The translations under genes were made by a program, and so were the position numbers. The notes under the pieces were generated by a model. It did no database searches and was not told the origin of the DNA. It was given only the letters and a program-made list of their open reading frames with translations. A stretch of DNA of 64,000 nucleotides from contig JADJZF010000012.1 of NCBI GenBank assembly GCA_016719395.1, positions 124,001 through 188,000 on the forward strand, given 5' to 3'. Origin of the DNA: Candidatus Amarobacter glycogenicus (GTDB lineage Bacteria > Chloroflexota > Dehalococcoidia > Tepidiformales > Tepidiformaceae). The number at the start of each line of letters is the position of its first letter. The stretch's first letter is position 1. This document shows, piece by piece, positions 28,472 through 36,830 of this stretch.

Positions 28472-29401
28472 ATGACGACGACCGAAGCCCCGACGGAGTT
28501 CATCGAGGCGACCCTCGATCTGCCCGTCCGTTACATCGACCGCTCACGCAACTATTACCTGACGCTGGGGTATGACAACCCCTACCGCTGGGCTCACAAC
28601 ACGGAAGTGCCATTCACACCGATGACGAGGCCGGTCCGCGAAGCCCGTATCGCGATTGTCACCACCGCCGCGCCCTACAACCCGGCCGCGGGCGACCAGG
28701 GGCCATGGGCGTCCTACAACGCGAATGCGAAGTTCACACGCGTCTACTCCACGCCGATCGATCCGGCGCCGGATCTCCGGATTTCGCATGTTGGATACGA
28801 CCGCAAGCACACGTCTGCCGAGGACGTGAACGCCTATCTCCCGCTGCAGCGGGCGAAGGAAGCCGCCGCCGCAGGTCGCGTCGGCCACCTGAACGAGCGC
28901 CTCTACGCCGTACCGACCCTCCGCAGCCAACGCCTCACCACGGAGCGCGACGCCCCCGAGATCCTCCAGCTCTGCCGCGAGGACCGTATCGACGGGGCAA
29001 TCCTCGTCGCTACCTGACCGGTCTGCCACCAGACCGTGAGTCTGACCGCCCGGCACCTCGAGGCCAACGGAATACCGACAGTGATGCTCGGCTGTGCCCG
29101 GGACATCGTTGAATCCGCCGGCGTGCCCCGCTTCGTCTTCAGCGACTTCCCGCTCGGCAACTCCGCCGGCAAACCGTTCGACCTCACTTCGCAGCAGGGG
29201 ATCCTCGCGCTCGCGCTCGACCTCCTCGACTCGGCGCGTGCCCCCCGGACAACTGTCCAGACCCCTTACCGCTGGTCCGAAGACGCCGCCTGGAAGCGCG
29301 ACTTTTACAAGCTCGACATGACCCCCGAACAACTCGCGAAGGCGCGCGAGGAGATGGACGGGCAGAAGGCCGTCCTTGCTGCGAAGCTCGCCGGGGACTG
29401 A
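28472..29401 (+). CDS. GrdB-family reductase-like protein, probable selenoprotein (TGA at 29015)
   Basis: Two same-frame halves separated only by TGA at 29015-29017 form one 309-residue protein if TGA is read as selenocysteine at position 182. The first half has YDNPYRWAHNTEVPF, AAGDQGPWASYN and the ISHVGYDRKHTSAEDVNAY block; the second continues PVCHQTVSLTARHLEANGIPTV and PRFVFSDFPLGNSAGKP. This is the glycine/betaine/sarcosine reductase selenoprotein-B-like family, whose members, from memory, have Cys or Sec exactly here in a CxxC-like motif (here U-P-V-C). No in-frame start with a ribosome site precedes the second half. Function of these aerobic GrdB relatives is unknown; a thiol/selenol redox role is likely. 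The alternative is a TGC-to-TGA nonsense mutation. Confidence 0.72.
29019..29048 (+). promoter_or_regulatory. Candidate bacterial SECIS-like stem-loop
   Basis: Just after the in-frame TGA two alternative folds exist. One is a perfect 7-bp hairpin CGGTCTG-CCAC-CAGACCG (29019-29036). The other pairs CAGAC (29030-29034) with GTCTG (29040-29044) around loop CGTGA, with outer CGGT/ACCG pairing. The second puts a G within the first two loop bases, 17 bases from the TGA, which suits the published description of bacterial SECIS elements. Confidence 0.5.
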
Positions 29402-29408
29402 GCGGAGC

Positions 29409-30245
29409 CTAACCCGCGCCCAGCCACCGCCATCGGCGCTTCCCCTCGACACGCACGAGCGTGCCGACGTGTGGCGCGGGGAAGTGCCCTCCCGCCACAA
29501 GAAGGCCCTCTGCTTCGACCCGCTCCGCCAATCCGAGCCGGGTCTCCCTCGCCATCGCCGGGTCCGAATCGTAAGGCGGCTGGAGGGTGGGGTCCTCGAA
29601 CTCCGCCGGGTGGTGGGCGGCGTCTCCCACGATCACGCATCCGCTCCCGTCCGCGGTTACAAGGATCGATGCATGCCCCGGAGTGTGCCCGGGCGTCGCG
29701 ATCATTTGCACCCCGGGGGCCGGCTCGAAGCCGTCCTCGACCGACCGGAGTTGCCCGCGTTCCTCGATGGAGCGGACACAGCGCGCGATGTCGCGGCTCT
29801 CCGTCGCCGACCAGAAAGCCCATTCACTCTTCGAGACGATGTACTCGGCGTTCGGGAACGTCGGGACGAGTTCGCCATTTCGGTCGGTGACGTTCCAGCC
29901 GATGTGGTCGGCGTGGAGATGGGTAAAGACGACGGCGTCGACCGTCGCCGGGTCAATCCCGGTCCGGGCCAGTCCCTGCGGTAGGAGGCCGACGGTCCCG
30001 CCGTAGCCCGCGCGTCCCAGGGAGCCGATCGTCGGGCCGATACCCGTATCGACGAGGATGGTCTTGCCGACGCTGCCGATCACGAATGTGAGCATCGGGA
30101 GCAAGAGCGTCTCACCGTCGTCGCAACCGCCGAGCCGCCTGAAGTCGGCCGGGTCGGCGCCCGGCAGCATCCCGGTCAGGGCACAGCTGAGTACACCGTC
30201 AGAGACCGCATCGACCGTGATCGAGCCGAACGTCAGACGTTGCAA
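29409..30245 (-). CDS. MBL-fold metallo-hydrolase
   Basis: A 278-residue metallo-beta-lactamase-fold enzyme with the zinc motif THLHADH (H109, H111, D113, H114), the later histidine in TPGHTPGHASI and the bridging aspartate in VIVGDAAHH. The overall layout, with FVIGSVGKTILVDTGIG before the motif, resembles AHL-lactonase-like and related small-molecule hydrolases. The substrate cannot be named. It follows purF by 51 bases on the same strand and may be in its transcript, and it converges tail to tail with the selenoprotein candidate, 7 bases apart. Confidence 0.85.
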   Translation of the reverse strand: MQRLTFGSITVDAVSDGVLSCALTGMLPGADPADFRRLGGCDDGETLLLPMLTFVIGSVGKTILVDTGIGPTIGSLGRAGYGGTVGLLPQGLARTGIDPATVDAVVFTHLHADHIGWNVTDRNGELVPTFPNAEYIVSKSEWAFWSATESRDIARCVRSIEERGQLRSVEDGFEPAPGVQMIATPGHTPGHASILVTADGSGCVIVGDAAHHPAEFEDPTLQPPYDSDPAMARETRLGLAERVEAEGLLVAGGHFPAPHVGTLVRVEGKRRWRWLGAG

Positions 30246-30296
30246 GAGATACCCCTCGGTGGGAAGTGGAACTCGAGGCGAAGGGCGAGCGGCGAA

Positions 30297-31763
30297 CTAC
30301 GGCCCGCCCGCCCGGTTCAGGCTCTCCGCGGCGACGAGCACGGGCTCGCGCATCCTGGCCGCCTCAAGCTTGTCCATTTGCATCTGGACGTTGAGCGGGT
30401 AAACACCGGTGAAGCAGGCGTTGCAGAGGTCGTTCGGCGGCTGCCCCGTCGAGCGGTTGAGGCCGTCGATGCTGAGGTATCCGAGTGAATCGGCGCCGAT
30501 ATGCTGGCGAATCTCCTCGATGCTCTGGTTCGCCGCGATCAACTCGGCCTTCGTCGCCATATCCACGCCCAGGAAACAGGGTGAGATGATCGGCGGCGTG
30601 GTGATCCGCATATGGACTTCTTTCGCTCCCGCACGGCGGATCAGGTTGATGACCCGGGGCGTCGTCGTCCCGCGCACGATGCTGTCGTCGACAACGATGA
30701 CGCGCTTGCCGCTGAGCACGTCGGACAGGGCGTTGAACTTCAGGCTTACGCCCGCCTCGCGGATGCGCTGGTCCGGCTGGATGAAGGTCCGGCCGACGTA
30801 ACGGTTCTTCACGAGCCCTTCGCGGTAGGGGATGCCTGAACCCCGCGCATAGCCGATCGCGGCCGGGATGGCGGAATCCGGCACGCCGATCACGAGGTCC
30901 GCATCGACATGATGTTCGGTCGCCAGGCGGGCGCCCATTTCCTCGCGCGCCGGGTAAACAAGTTGCCCGCCAATCCGGCTATCGGGGCGGGCAAAGTAGG
31001 TGTATTCGAAGGTGCAAAGCGCCCGCTTCCGGGCCGGCGCCACCGGGAAGAACCCGGAGAAGCCGTGTGCATCGATCTGCACGACTTCACCCGGCTGGAC
31101 CTCCCGCTCCATCGGCACGCCGAGGTGTTCGAGCGCGCAGGATTCGGAGGCGGCGACCCAGCCGTTCCCCATCGTACCGAGGCAGAGCGGGCGAACGCCC
31201 ATTGGGTCGCGAACGGCGAAAAGCCGGTCGCGAAGCATGATGACAAGGCTGTAGGCGCCTTCGAGCCGGCGCATCACGTAATGGAAGCGCTCCTCCCACG
31301 TCCCTCCCGGCGCGATTGCCAGCAGGTGGGCGATGACTTCGGAATCAGCGGTCGATTCGAACTGGATGCCCTGGGCTTCCAGGTCCTCGCGCAGCGTCTC
31401 TGAGTTGGTCAGGTTCCCGTTGTGGGCCAGGGCGATCGGTTCGCCGGTGTGTTTATCGTTTACGACGATCGGCTGGGCGTTGCAGGCGAGCGAACCCCCA
31501 GCAGTGCTGTAACGGTTGTGGCCAACGGCGATGTGGCCGCGGAGGTACGCGAGGTCTTCCTCGTCGAATACCTGGGAGACCAGGCCCATTCCGGTGCGTA
31601 CGCTGAAGTCTTTGCCGTTGCTCGTCGCGATGCCAGCGCTCTCCTGGCCGCGATGTTGAAGGGCATACAGTCCGTAAAAGGTGAGGCGGGCGACATCCTC
31701 GCCCGGGGCATAAACCCCAAACACGCCACAGGCTTCTTTTGGCTCGTCGCTTTCAGGAATCAC
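30297..31763 (-). CDS. purF: Amidophosphoribosyltransferase
   Basis: First committed step of purine synthesis, making phosphoribosylamine from PRPP and glutamine. The 488-residue protein has a short propeptide before the catalytic cysteine (KEA then CGVFGVY), the N-terminal glutaminase domain and the PRPP site VVDDSIVRGTTTPR. Cysteines in LCTFEY, ISPCFLG and LCNACF match the [4Fe-4S]-containing Bacillus-type enzyme. The start is a GTG at 31763; AGGAGG lies 13 bases upstream, a longer spacing than usual, but no other start is available. Confidence 0.95.
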   Translation of the reverse strand: MIPESDEPKEACGVFGVYAPGEDVARLTFYGLYALQHRGQESAGIATSNGKDFSVRTGMGLVSQVFDEEDLAYLRGHIAVGHNRYSTAGGSLACNAQPIVVNDKHTGEPIALAHNGNLTNSETLREDLEAQGIQFESTADSEVIAHLLAIAPGGTWEERFHYVMRRLEGAYSLVIMLRDRLFAVRDPMGVRPLCLGTMGNGWVAASESCALEHLGVPMEREVQPGEVVQIDAHGFSGFFPVAPARKRALCTFEYTYFARPDSRIGGQLVYPAREEMGARLATEHHVDADLVIGVPDSAIPAAIGYARGSGIPYREGLVKNRYVGRTFIQPDQRIREAGVSLKFNALSDVLSGKRVIVVDDSIVRGTTTPRVINLIRRAGAKEVHMRITTPPIISPCFLGVDMATKAELIAANQSIEEIRQHIGADSLGYLSIDGLNRSTGQPPNDLCNACFTGVYPLNVQMQMDKLEAARMREPVLVAAESLNRAGGP

Positions 31764-31807
31764 CAGGCGGGGTCGCCCTCCTGCTAAGAGGCGTTAACGG
31801 CTTGTTC

Positions 31808-31838
31808 AGTATAGGAGTCTATTCCCGCCCCGCGCCAA
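31808..31838 (-). promoter_or_regulatory. Candidate promoter of purF
   Basis: On the minus strand TTGGCG (31838-31833) and TATACT (31813-31808) are separated by 19 bases and lie about 45 bases before the GTG. The -10 is good, the spacer is long. Confidence 0.4.
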
Positions 31839-31870
31839 CCCGAAGATGGGATCGAGCTGCCCGGGGCCCC

Positions 31871-32371
31871 CAGAGGCGAGTGCGGGAGCACTCGCCCGCG
31901 TCGCCATCACCACGGTTCACGACAGCAGCCCGGCATCGCCCGGACACTCCGCAATCGCCGCGAACATCCCGTCGTGGTTCGAATACAAGCGAGCGCTTCC
32001 GCACTCGCCTCCATCACCACAACTCACGGCGGCCACCTGGCATCGCCCGGACACTCCGCAATCGCCGCGAACATCCCGTCGTGGTTCGAATACAAGCGAG
32101 CGCTTCCGCACTCGCCTCACTCACCACGACTCACGGCGGCAGTCCGGCCTCGCCTGGACACTCCGCCCGTCGCTGCGAACATCCCGTCGTGGTTCGAACA
32201 CGAGCGAGCGCTTCCGCACTCGCCTCCCTCACCACAACTCACGGCGGCAGCCCGGCATCGTCTGACCATTTCGTGTTCGCTCGAACATCCCATGCCGTTC
32301 GAACACGAGCGAGCGCTCACCCCATCTGCGAACACCGTTGACACGAGCGAGCGCTTCCGCACTCGCCTCTG
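31871..32371. repeat. Left palindrome array flanking the Y1-type transposase gene
   Basis: A 501-base array bounded by exact 15-bp inverted ends: CAGAGGCGAGTGCGG at 31871-31885 and its complement at 32357-32371. The first unit is the hairpin GCGAGTGCGGGAGCACTCGC (8-bp stem, GGGA loop). The hairpin-forming core GCGAGCGCTTCCGCACTCGC recurs from 31989, 32096, 32204 and 32347, with a half copy at 32309. Full copies are about 107 bases apart, and the spacers themselves repeat (GCGAACATCCCGTCGTGGTT, TCACGGCGGCAG). REP-like in design. Not a CRISPR: the spacers are repeats of each other. Confidence 0.88.
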
Positions 32372-32384
32372 ACATACTTCTGTC

Positions 32385-32912
32385 GTGGCGAGCCACCACA
32401 TCGGGTTATTTGTGACCTTGTCCGCCTACGGAAACCGGCTCCACGGCGACGAACGCGGGACAGTCGACCGTTCCCATAACGTCCCCGGCGAGCCACTACT
32501 CGCTCGAAACGACGCTCGGGCCGGATTCGAGGCCACGCGAATGTCGTTCCCGCCAGTTCGGTTCCGCGCGCCAATCCGGGCGGCAGTGGAGGCAGCCATA
32601 CAGGAGGCGTGCGCATTCCGTGGGTGGAAGCTCTCGGCTTGCCATTGTCGAACCACACACCTCCACGCTGTTGTTGGCACCGATGCCGACCGTCACGAAG
32701 TCATGATGCGGCTGAAGGATCGCTCCACACGGAGTCTTCGACAGACGGGTTTCATCGGCCCGAACCAACCGCTCTGGGCCCGCGGCGGGAGCGGCCGCTA
32801 TCTTTGGACGGAAGCAGACGTTGCGGCGGCTTGCGGGTACACGATCGAAGGTCAGGGCGACGCCATACCCGGCACCACCGTATGGGATGCAATTCACGAC
32901 CAGGACCCCTAA
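32385..32912 (+). CDS. REP-associated tyrosine (Y1/HUH) transposase-like protein
   Basis: A 175-residue protein of the Y1 transposase superfamily. The N terminus reads LFVTLSAYGNRLHGDERGTV, a pattern typical of these domesticated transposases; the HUH metal motif is THLHAVV (H92, H94); and after LWARGGSGRYLW a helix carries Y152, the candidate nucleophile. Such enzymes cut and join single-stranded DNA at hairpins, and single-copy relatives maintain or spread REP palindromes. Here the gene starts 13 bases after the left array and its TAA ends 1 base before the right array. The start is a GTG without a clear ribosome site. Intact frame, so probably functional. Confidence 0.8.
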   Translation: MASHHIGLFVTLSAYGNRLHGDERGTVDRSHNVPGEPLLARNDARAGFEATRMSFPPVRFRAPIRAAVEAAIQEACAFRGWKLSACHCRTTHLHAVVGTDADRHEVMMRLKDRSTRSLRQTGFIGPNQPLWARGGSGRYLWTEADVAAACGYTIEGQGDAIPGTTVWDAIHDQDP

Positions 32913-32913
32913 T

Positions 32914-33501
32914 CAGAGGCGAGTGCGGGAGCACTCGCCCGCGTCGCCATCACCCCAACTCACGACAGCGGCCCGGCATCGCCCGGACACTTCGTGTTCG
33001 CTCGAACACGACGTCGTGGTTCGAACACGAGCGAGCGCTTCCGCACTCGCCTCCCTCACCGCAACTCACGGCGGCAGCCCGGCATCGCCCGGAGACTTCG
33101 TGTTCGCTCGAACATCCCGTCGGGGTTCGAACACGAGCGAGCGCTTCCGCACTCGCCTCCACTCACGGGGCACTCCGCACCGCACCGCCTCGGCGGCAGC
33201 CCGAGCCTCGCCCGGACACTCCGCCCATCGCTGCGAACATCCGGTCGTGGTTCGAACACGAGCGAGCGCTTCCGCACTCGCCTCCCTCACCACGACTCAC
33301 GGCAGCAGCCCGGCCTCGCCTGGACACTCCGCCCATCGCTGCGAACATCCCGTCGGGGTTCGAACACGAGCGAGCGCTTCCGCACTCGCCTCCCTCACCA
33401 CAACTCACGGCGGCAGCCCGGCATCGCCCGGACACTTCGTGTTCGCTGCGAACATCCCGTCGTGGTTCGAACACGAGCGAGCGCTTCCGCACTCGCCTCT
33501 G
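32914..33501. repeat. Right palindrome array flanking the Y1-type transposase gene
   Basis: A 588-base array with the same exact 15-bp inverted ends as the left one (32914-32928 and 33487-33501) and the same opening hairpin GCGAGTGCGGGAGCACTCGC. The recurring core GCGAGCGCTTCCGCACTCGC starts at 33031, 33137, 33262, 33370 and 33477, giving steps of 106, 125, 108 and 107. Spacers are variants of those in the left array. All three frames stay open over long stretches because the unit is G+C-rich and lacks stops; these are not genes. Confidence 0.88.
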
Positions 33502-33546
33502 ATGTTCCTCGTGTGGCCGGCGCCGGGACGTGCGAAACTGTCCGCC

Positions 33547-33918
33547 ATGTCCAGGATCAAGAAAGCGCGCGAGAAGGCCGAAGAGCGCGGCATCGGCAAC
33601 TACGATCGGCACGTCTTCCTCTGTATCGGCCCCGATTGCTGCACGCAGGAAGAGGGCGAAAAGGCCTGGGGCCAGCTGAAGAAGGCGGCCGCCAGGCTCA
33701 ACGGCTCGCCCGAACAGGGCCGCCTCTACCGGACGAAAGTCGGCTGCCTGCGCATCTGCGAGTACGGCCCTGTCGCCGTCGTCTACCCCGAGGGCACCTG
33801 GTACGGCGGCCTCACGCCGGAGAACCTCGAGCGAGTGATCGAAGACGACCTGGCGAGCGGACGCGCAGTGGAGGACCTCGTTATCGGGCGTAACCCGCTG
33901 CCCCGCATACTTCCCTGA
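33547..33918 (+). CDS. Thioredoxin-like [2Fe-2S] ferredoxin
   Basis: A 123-residue electron-transfer protein with the thioredoxin-fold ferredoxin pattern: first ligands in FLCIGPDCC, second pair in GCLRICEYGPVAVVYPEG, followed by GLTPENLERVIEDDLASG. The charged N-terminal stretch MSRIKKAREKAEERG precedes the domain. Translation from 33547 is preferred because upstream codons lie in the palindrome array. Partner unknown; members occur near hydrogenases, complex I or as cobalamin or heme pathway proteins. Confidence 0.82.
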   Translation: MSRIKKAREKAEERGIGNYDRHVFLCIGPDCCTQEEGEKAWGQLKKAAARLNGSPEQGRLYRTKVGCLRICEYGPVAVVYPEGTWYGGLTPENLERVIEDDLASGRAVEDLVIGRNPLPRILP

Positions 33919-34066
33919 GTTCCGCCGAAGACTCCTTCACGGGCAGGCCGTTTGTGCCGATGTTCGCCCGTATGTAGGGCATTCCCCGAGAGGCTCGGAC
34001 CTCGCTTCGCACGATAGTTACCACGGGATCACGACTATCGGACCTTCGCGACTTCTGCTCCGGAGG

Positions 34067-35992
34067 GTGGCGCTGGCGGCGTTGCTCATTGCCGCGGTGC
34101 TTCACACCGCGCTCTATCCGGCTGCCTACGCCTCGAGTTCGAGCACAGCCGCGATCCTTTTCTATTCGGTCCCAGGGGTCGTGGCGCTCACCCTTTCTTG
34201 CTGGCGGCTCCACCGGTCGGCTGGCGTCGACCGCGTGGGCTGGTCGATCCTGGCTGCTGCCGTCCTCGGGACCGTCATGTTCGATGCCTCCTGGAACGTC
34301 GTTTCACGGCTCGATGAAGAGCCGCCGTATCCGAGCTGGTTCGATGCCCCCTACCTCGTGACCTACGCAATGCAGATTGCCGCGATTGGGCTTCTCACCT
34401 CGCCGCTCTGGCGGAGCAGGGACCGCCGCTGGTTGTTCGATGCCGGCGTCCTCCTGGTCGTAGCCGCGGGTCTCGGCTGGCACATCGTCCTGCCCAGGGC
34501 CGGTGATGGCGCGTTGACCAGGTGGGTCAGTTTCGCCTACATCGTCCTGGACCTCGCCTTTCTCGGCACCGCGCTAACCGGCATCTACCGCGGGCGCATC
34601 ACTGCGAGGAACTCGCTCCTGCTGCTCGTCGCAATCACCCTCGCGGTCGCGGATGTCGCCTACTACTACTATCCGCTCGCCTATGACAGCACCTGGAACG
34701 TCGGGCACTGGCTGATCGCCCTCGCCGCGGTCCTGCCTCCGAGCCTGACCCTCCGCGTCCCGCCGTTGCGAATGATTCGCTCGGGCGCCCTTCCCTACAC
34801 CGCTGCCGCAGGCATGGCCGTCTTCACTGCGTTCGAATTGCAACACGAAAACGCCGTCGACCTCTTGCTCACCTGCGTCGCCGCCCTCGGCCTGGTGGTC
34901 GTCAAGCAGATCGTCGCGCTTCGCCAGGCGCTCGCAATCCAGCGCCAGGAAACCGCCTTTCGCGAAGCCGTCCTCGAGACCCAGAGCGACCTCGGGCTCG
35001 CGATGGTGATTCTGGAGGGCCGGAAAGTGATCTTCGCGAACAAAGCCGCCGAGCAGATCACCGGTCTTCACGCCAGCCAACTCTCAGCAATGCCGTCAGT
35101 CCAGGGGCTTGCCTTCGAGGCCGACCGCGAAGATTGGGATGCCTGGCTCGCCGACCCATCCGGGCCAGACGATGCCCGGTTGGCCCGTCCGGATGGCACC
35201 GTCCTCGAGATCGAGGTCGTCGCCCGGTGGATGCACTCCGCCGGGGATCCGCGCCTCCTGGTCGTCGCTCGCGACGTCACCGCTCGCCGCCAGGCCGAAG
35301 TCACGCTCGCCCACGCCCAGCGCCTCGAAGGCCTCGGGGCGCTCGCCGGCGGCGTCGCCCACGACTTCAACAACCTGCTTGCCGCGATCCTTGGCAATGT
35401 CGGTCTCCTCCAGATGGGAGAGCTCGACGACGAAGCCCGAGAAGTCGCGGCGAGCATCGAGACCGCTGCTCGCCACGGCGCCTCGCTTACCCGCAGTCTT
35501 CTGGATTTCTCCCGGCCTCAGCCCAGGCAGTTCACCGTCGAGGACCTCCGAGACTGCCTGACGGAAGGCGTCGGCCTCGCCCGGACAGCTTTCCCGGCCA
35601 ACGTACGCCTCCGGTTCGAACCCGGCCCCGTGCCGATCCCGGTCCGCGGCGATAGCGGACAGCTGGTGCAGGCGTTCCTCAACCTCGTGCTGAACGCGCG
35701 CGACGCCGTCGGAGACACCGGGGACATCTCGATCACGACAAGGATTGTCCAGGGCTCCGCCGTGGTCGAAGTCACCGATTCGGGACACGGGATGGACCCC
35801 GAGACGCAGGGTCGCATCTTCGAACCGTTCTTTACGACAAAGACGCGCGGCGCCGGCACGGGACTGGGCCTCGCCATCAGCCACCGCACCATCCGGGACC
35901 ACCGGGGCACCATCGAAGTGCGCTCGACTCCGGGAGTGGGGACCACCTTCACCGTCACCCTGCCACTCAGCACCTTCGCCACCTCCAGCTGA
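34067..35992 (+). CDS. Membrane PAS sensor histidine kinase
   Basis: A 641-residue sensor kinase. Residues 1-~285 hold about eight hydrophobic helices forming a membrane sensor; ~300-405 is a PAS domain (LEGRKVIFANKAAEQITGL); H432 in GGVAHDFNNLLAAI is the phosphorylated histidine. The ATPase domain has N543 in NLVLNARDA, D571 in DSGHGMD, FEPFFTTK and GTGLGLA. The GTG at 34067 directly abuts GGAGG, leaving little spacing, so the real start may be elsewhere in the open upstream frame. No response regulator gene is adjacent, so it is an orphan kinase here. Confidence 0.85.
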   Translation: MALAALLIAAVLHTALYPAAYASSSSTAAILFYSVPGVVALTLSCWRLHRSAGVDRVGWSILAAAVLGTVMFDASWNVVSRLDEEPPYPSWFDAPYLVTYAMQIAAIGLLTSPLWRSRDRRWLFDAGVLLVVAAGLGWHIVLPRAGDGALTRWVSFAYIVLDLAFLGTALTGIYRGRITARNSLLLLVAITLAVADVAYYYYPLAYDSTWNVGHWLIALAAVLPPSLTLRVPPLRMIRSGALPYTAAAGMAVFTAFELQHENAVDLLLTCVAALGLVVVKQIVALRQALAIQRQETAFREAVLETQSDLGLAMVILEGRKVIFANKAAEQITGLHASQLSAMPSVQGLAFEADREDWDAWLADPSGPDDARLARPDGTVLEIEVVARWMHSAGDPRLLVVARDVTARRQAEVTLAHAQRLEGLGALAGGVAHDFNNLLAAILGNVGLLQMGELDDEAREVAASIETAARHGASLTRSLLDFSRPQPRQFTVEDLRDCLTEGVGLARTAFPANVRLRFEPGPVPIPVRGDSGQLVQAFLNLVLNARDAVGDTGDISITTRIVQGSAVVEVTDSGHGMDPETQGRIFEPFFTTKTRGAGTGLGLAISHRTIRDHRGTIEVRSTPGVGTTFTVTLPLSTFATSS

Positions 35993-36040
35993 CGCGGCCC
36001 CCGCTGTTTCGCCACTTTCGCGGGGCGCATACTGCAGCCT

Positions 36041-36830
36041 ATGGTCCAGGCTCGCCCCACCCTGACGGCGACCCGCCGTTGGCGAAGCACCGCCGAACTC
36101 GTCGCCGCCCTCACGGGCCGCGACCTCCAGCTGCGCTACCAGGGCAGCGTCTTCGGCTGGGCATGGTCGCTCGTCCGGCCCCTCGCCCTGGGACTCATCC
36201 TCTCCTTCGCCCTGGGCAAAAGGTCCTCGGCACCGGGATCACCGCCGAATTCCTGCTGGCCGGTCTCTTTCCCTGGTTCTGGTTCCAGAGTTCGGTCCAG
36301 GCCGGCGCCGGGACTTTCGTCGGCAATGGCGGCCTTCTCAAGAAGGTGCGGTTCCCTCGCGCAGTCCTTCCCCTGAGCGTCATCCTCGGGAACACGCTCC
36401 AGTTCCTCTTCTCTCGCTCCCCGTTCTCGTCGGGTTGTTACTGGTCAACGGCCACGGACCGTCGACCGCATGGCTCGCCCTCCCCATCGTGTTCGCGCTC
36501 CAGCTGCTCCTCACTGTTGGGCTGGCCTTCTTCGTTGGCAGCGTCACCGTCTTCTTCCGAGACCTGGAACACATCGTCGACGTGCTCCTGAACCTCGTCT
36601 TCTATGCGACGCCCATCATCTACGCCGCGGACCGCGTCCCCGATTCGTACCACTGGGTAACCATCGTGAACCCCCTCGCCCCGATCGCCGAGAGTTGGCG
36701 GGGGATCCTCCTGGATGGCGATTGGCCGAATTCGGACCTCGCGTATTCCGCCGGGCTCACCGTTGCGGCACTCGTGATCGGCTGGCTCACCTTCCGACGC
36801 CTCGAGGACTCTTTCGCCGATGGGATCTGA
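36041..36830 (+). pseudogene. ABC-2 polysaccharide export permease, two frameshifts
   Basis: Joined across three frames the sequence is a TagG/Wzm-type permease of about 260 residues: TGRDLQLRYQGSVFGWAWSL, then GITAEFLLAGLFPWFWFQ and KKVRFPRAVLPLSVIL, then VGSVTVFFRDLEHIVDVLL and NPLAPIAESWRG. The breaks are near an AAAA run (36218-36221) and in CTCTTCTCTC around 36405-36412. No in-frame stop substitution is seen, so either the gene is dead or the consensus has two one-base errors. It overlaps the ATP-binding subunit gene by 11 bases, as an intact operon would. Confidence 0.8.

Noticed and set aside
29036..29401. Second half of the selenoprotein candidate as an independent gene
   Set aside because: Its apparent GTG start lies inside the conserved motif PVCHQTVSLTAR and has no ribosome site, so it is the continuation of the upstream frame.
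31975..33475. tRNA genes suggested by GGTTCGAA T-arm-like strings
   Set aside because: The string recurs in every array unit, but no acceptor stem, D-arm or anticodon arm can be formed around it.
31871..33501. CRISPR array
   Set aside because: The intervals between palindromes are near-copies of one another and longer than CRISPR spacers, and the repeats themselves vary; no cas gene is nearby.
31739..33893. Several plus-strand frames of 130-300 codons through the palindrome arrays
   Set aside because: They read the repeat units themselves in successive frames; the ~107-base period is not a multiple of three and no ribosome sites are present. Only the transposase-like gene and the ferredoxin gene are real.
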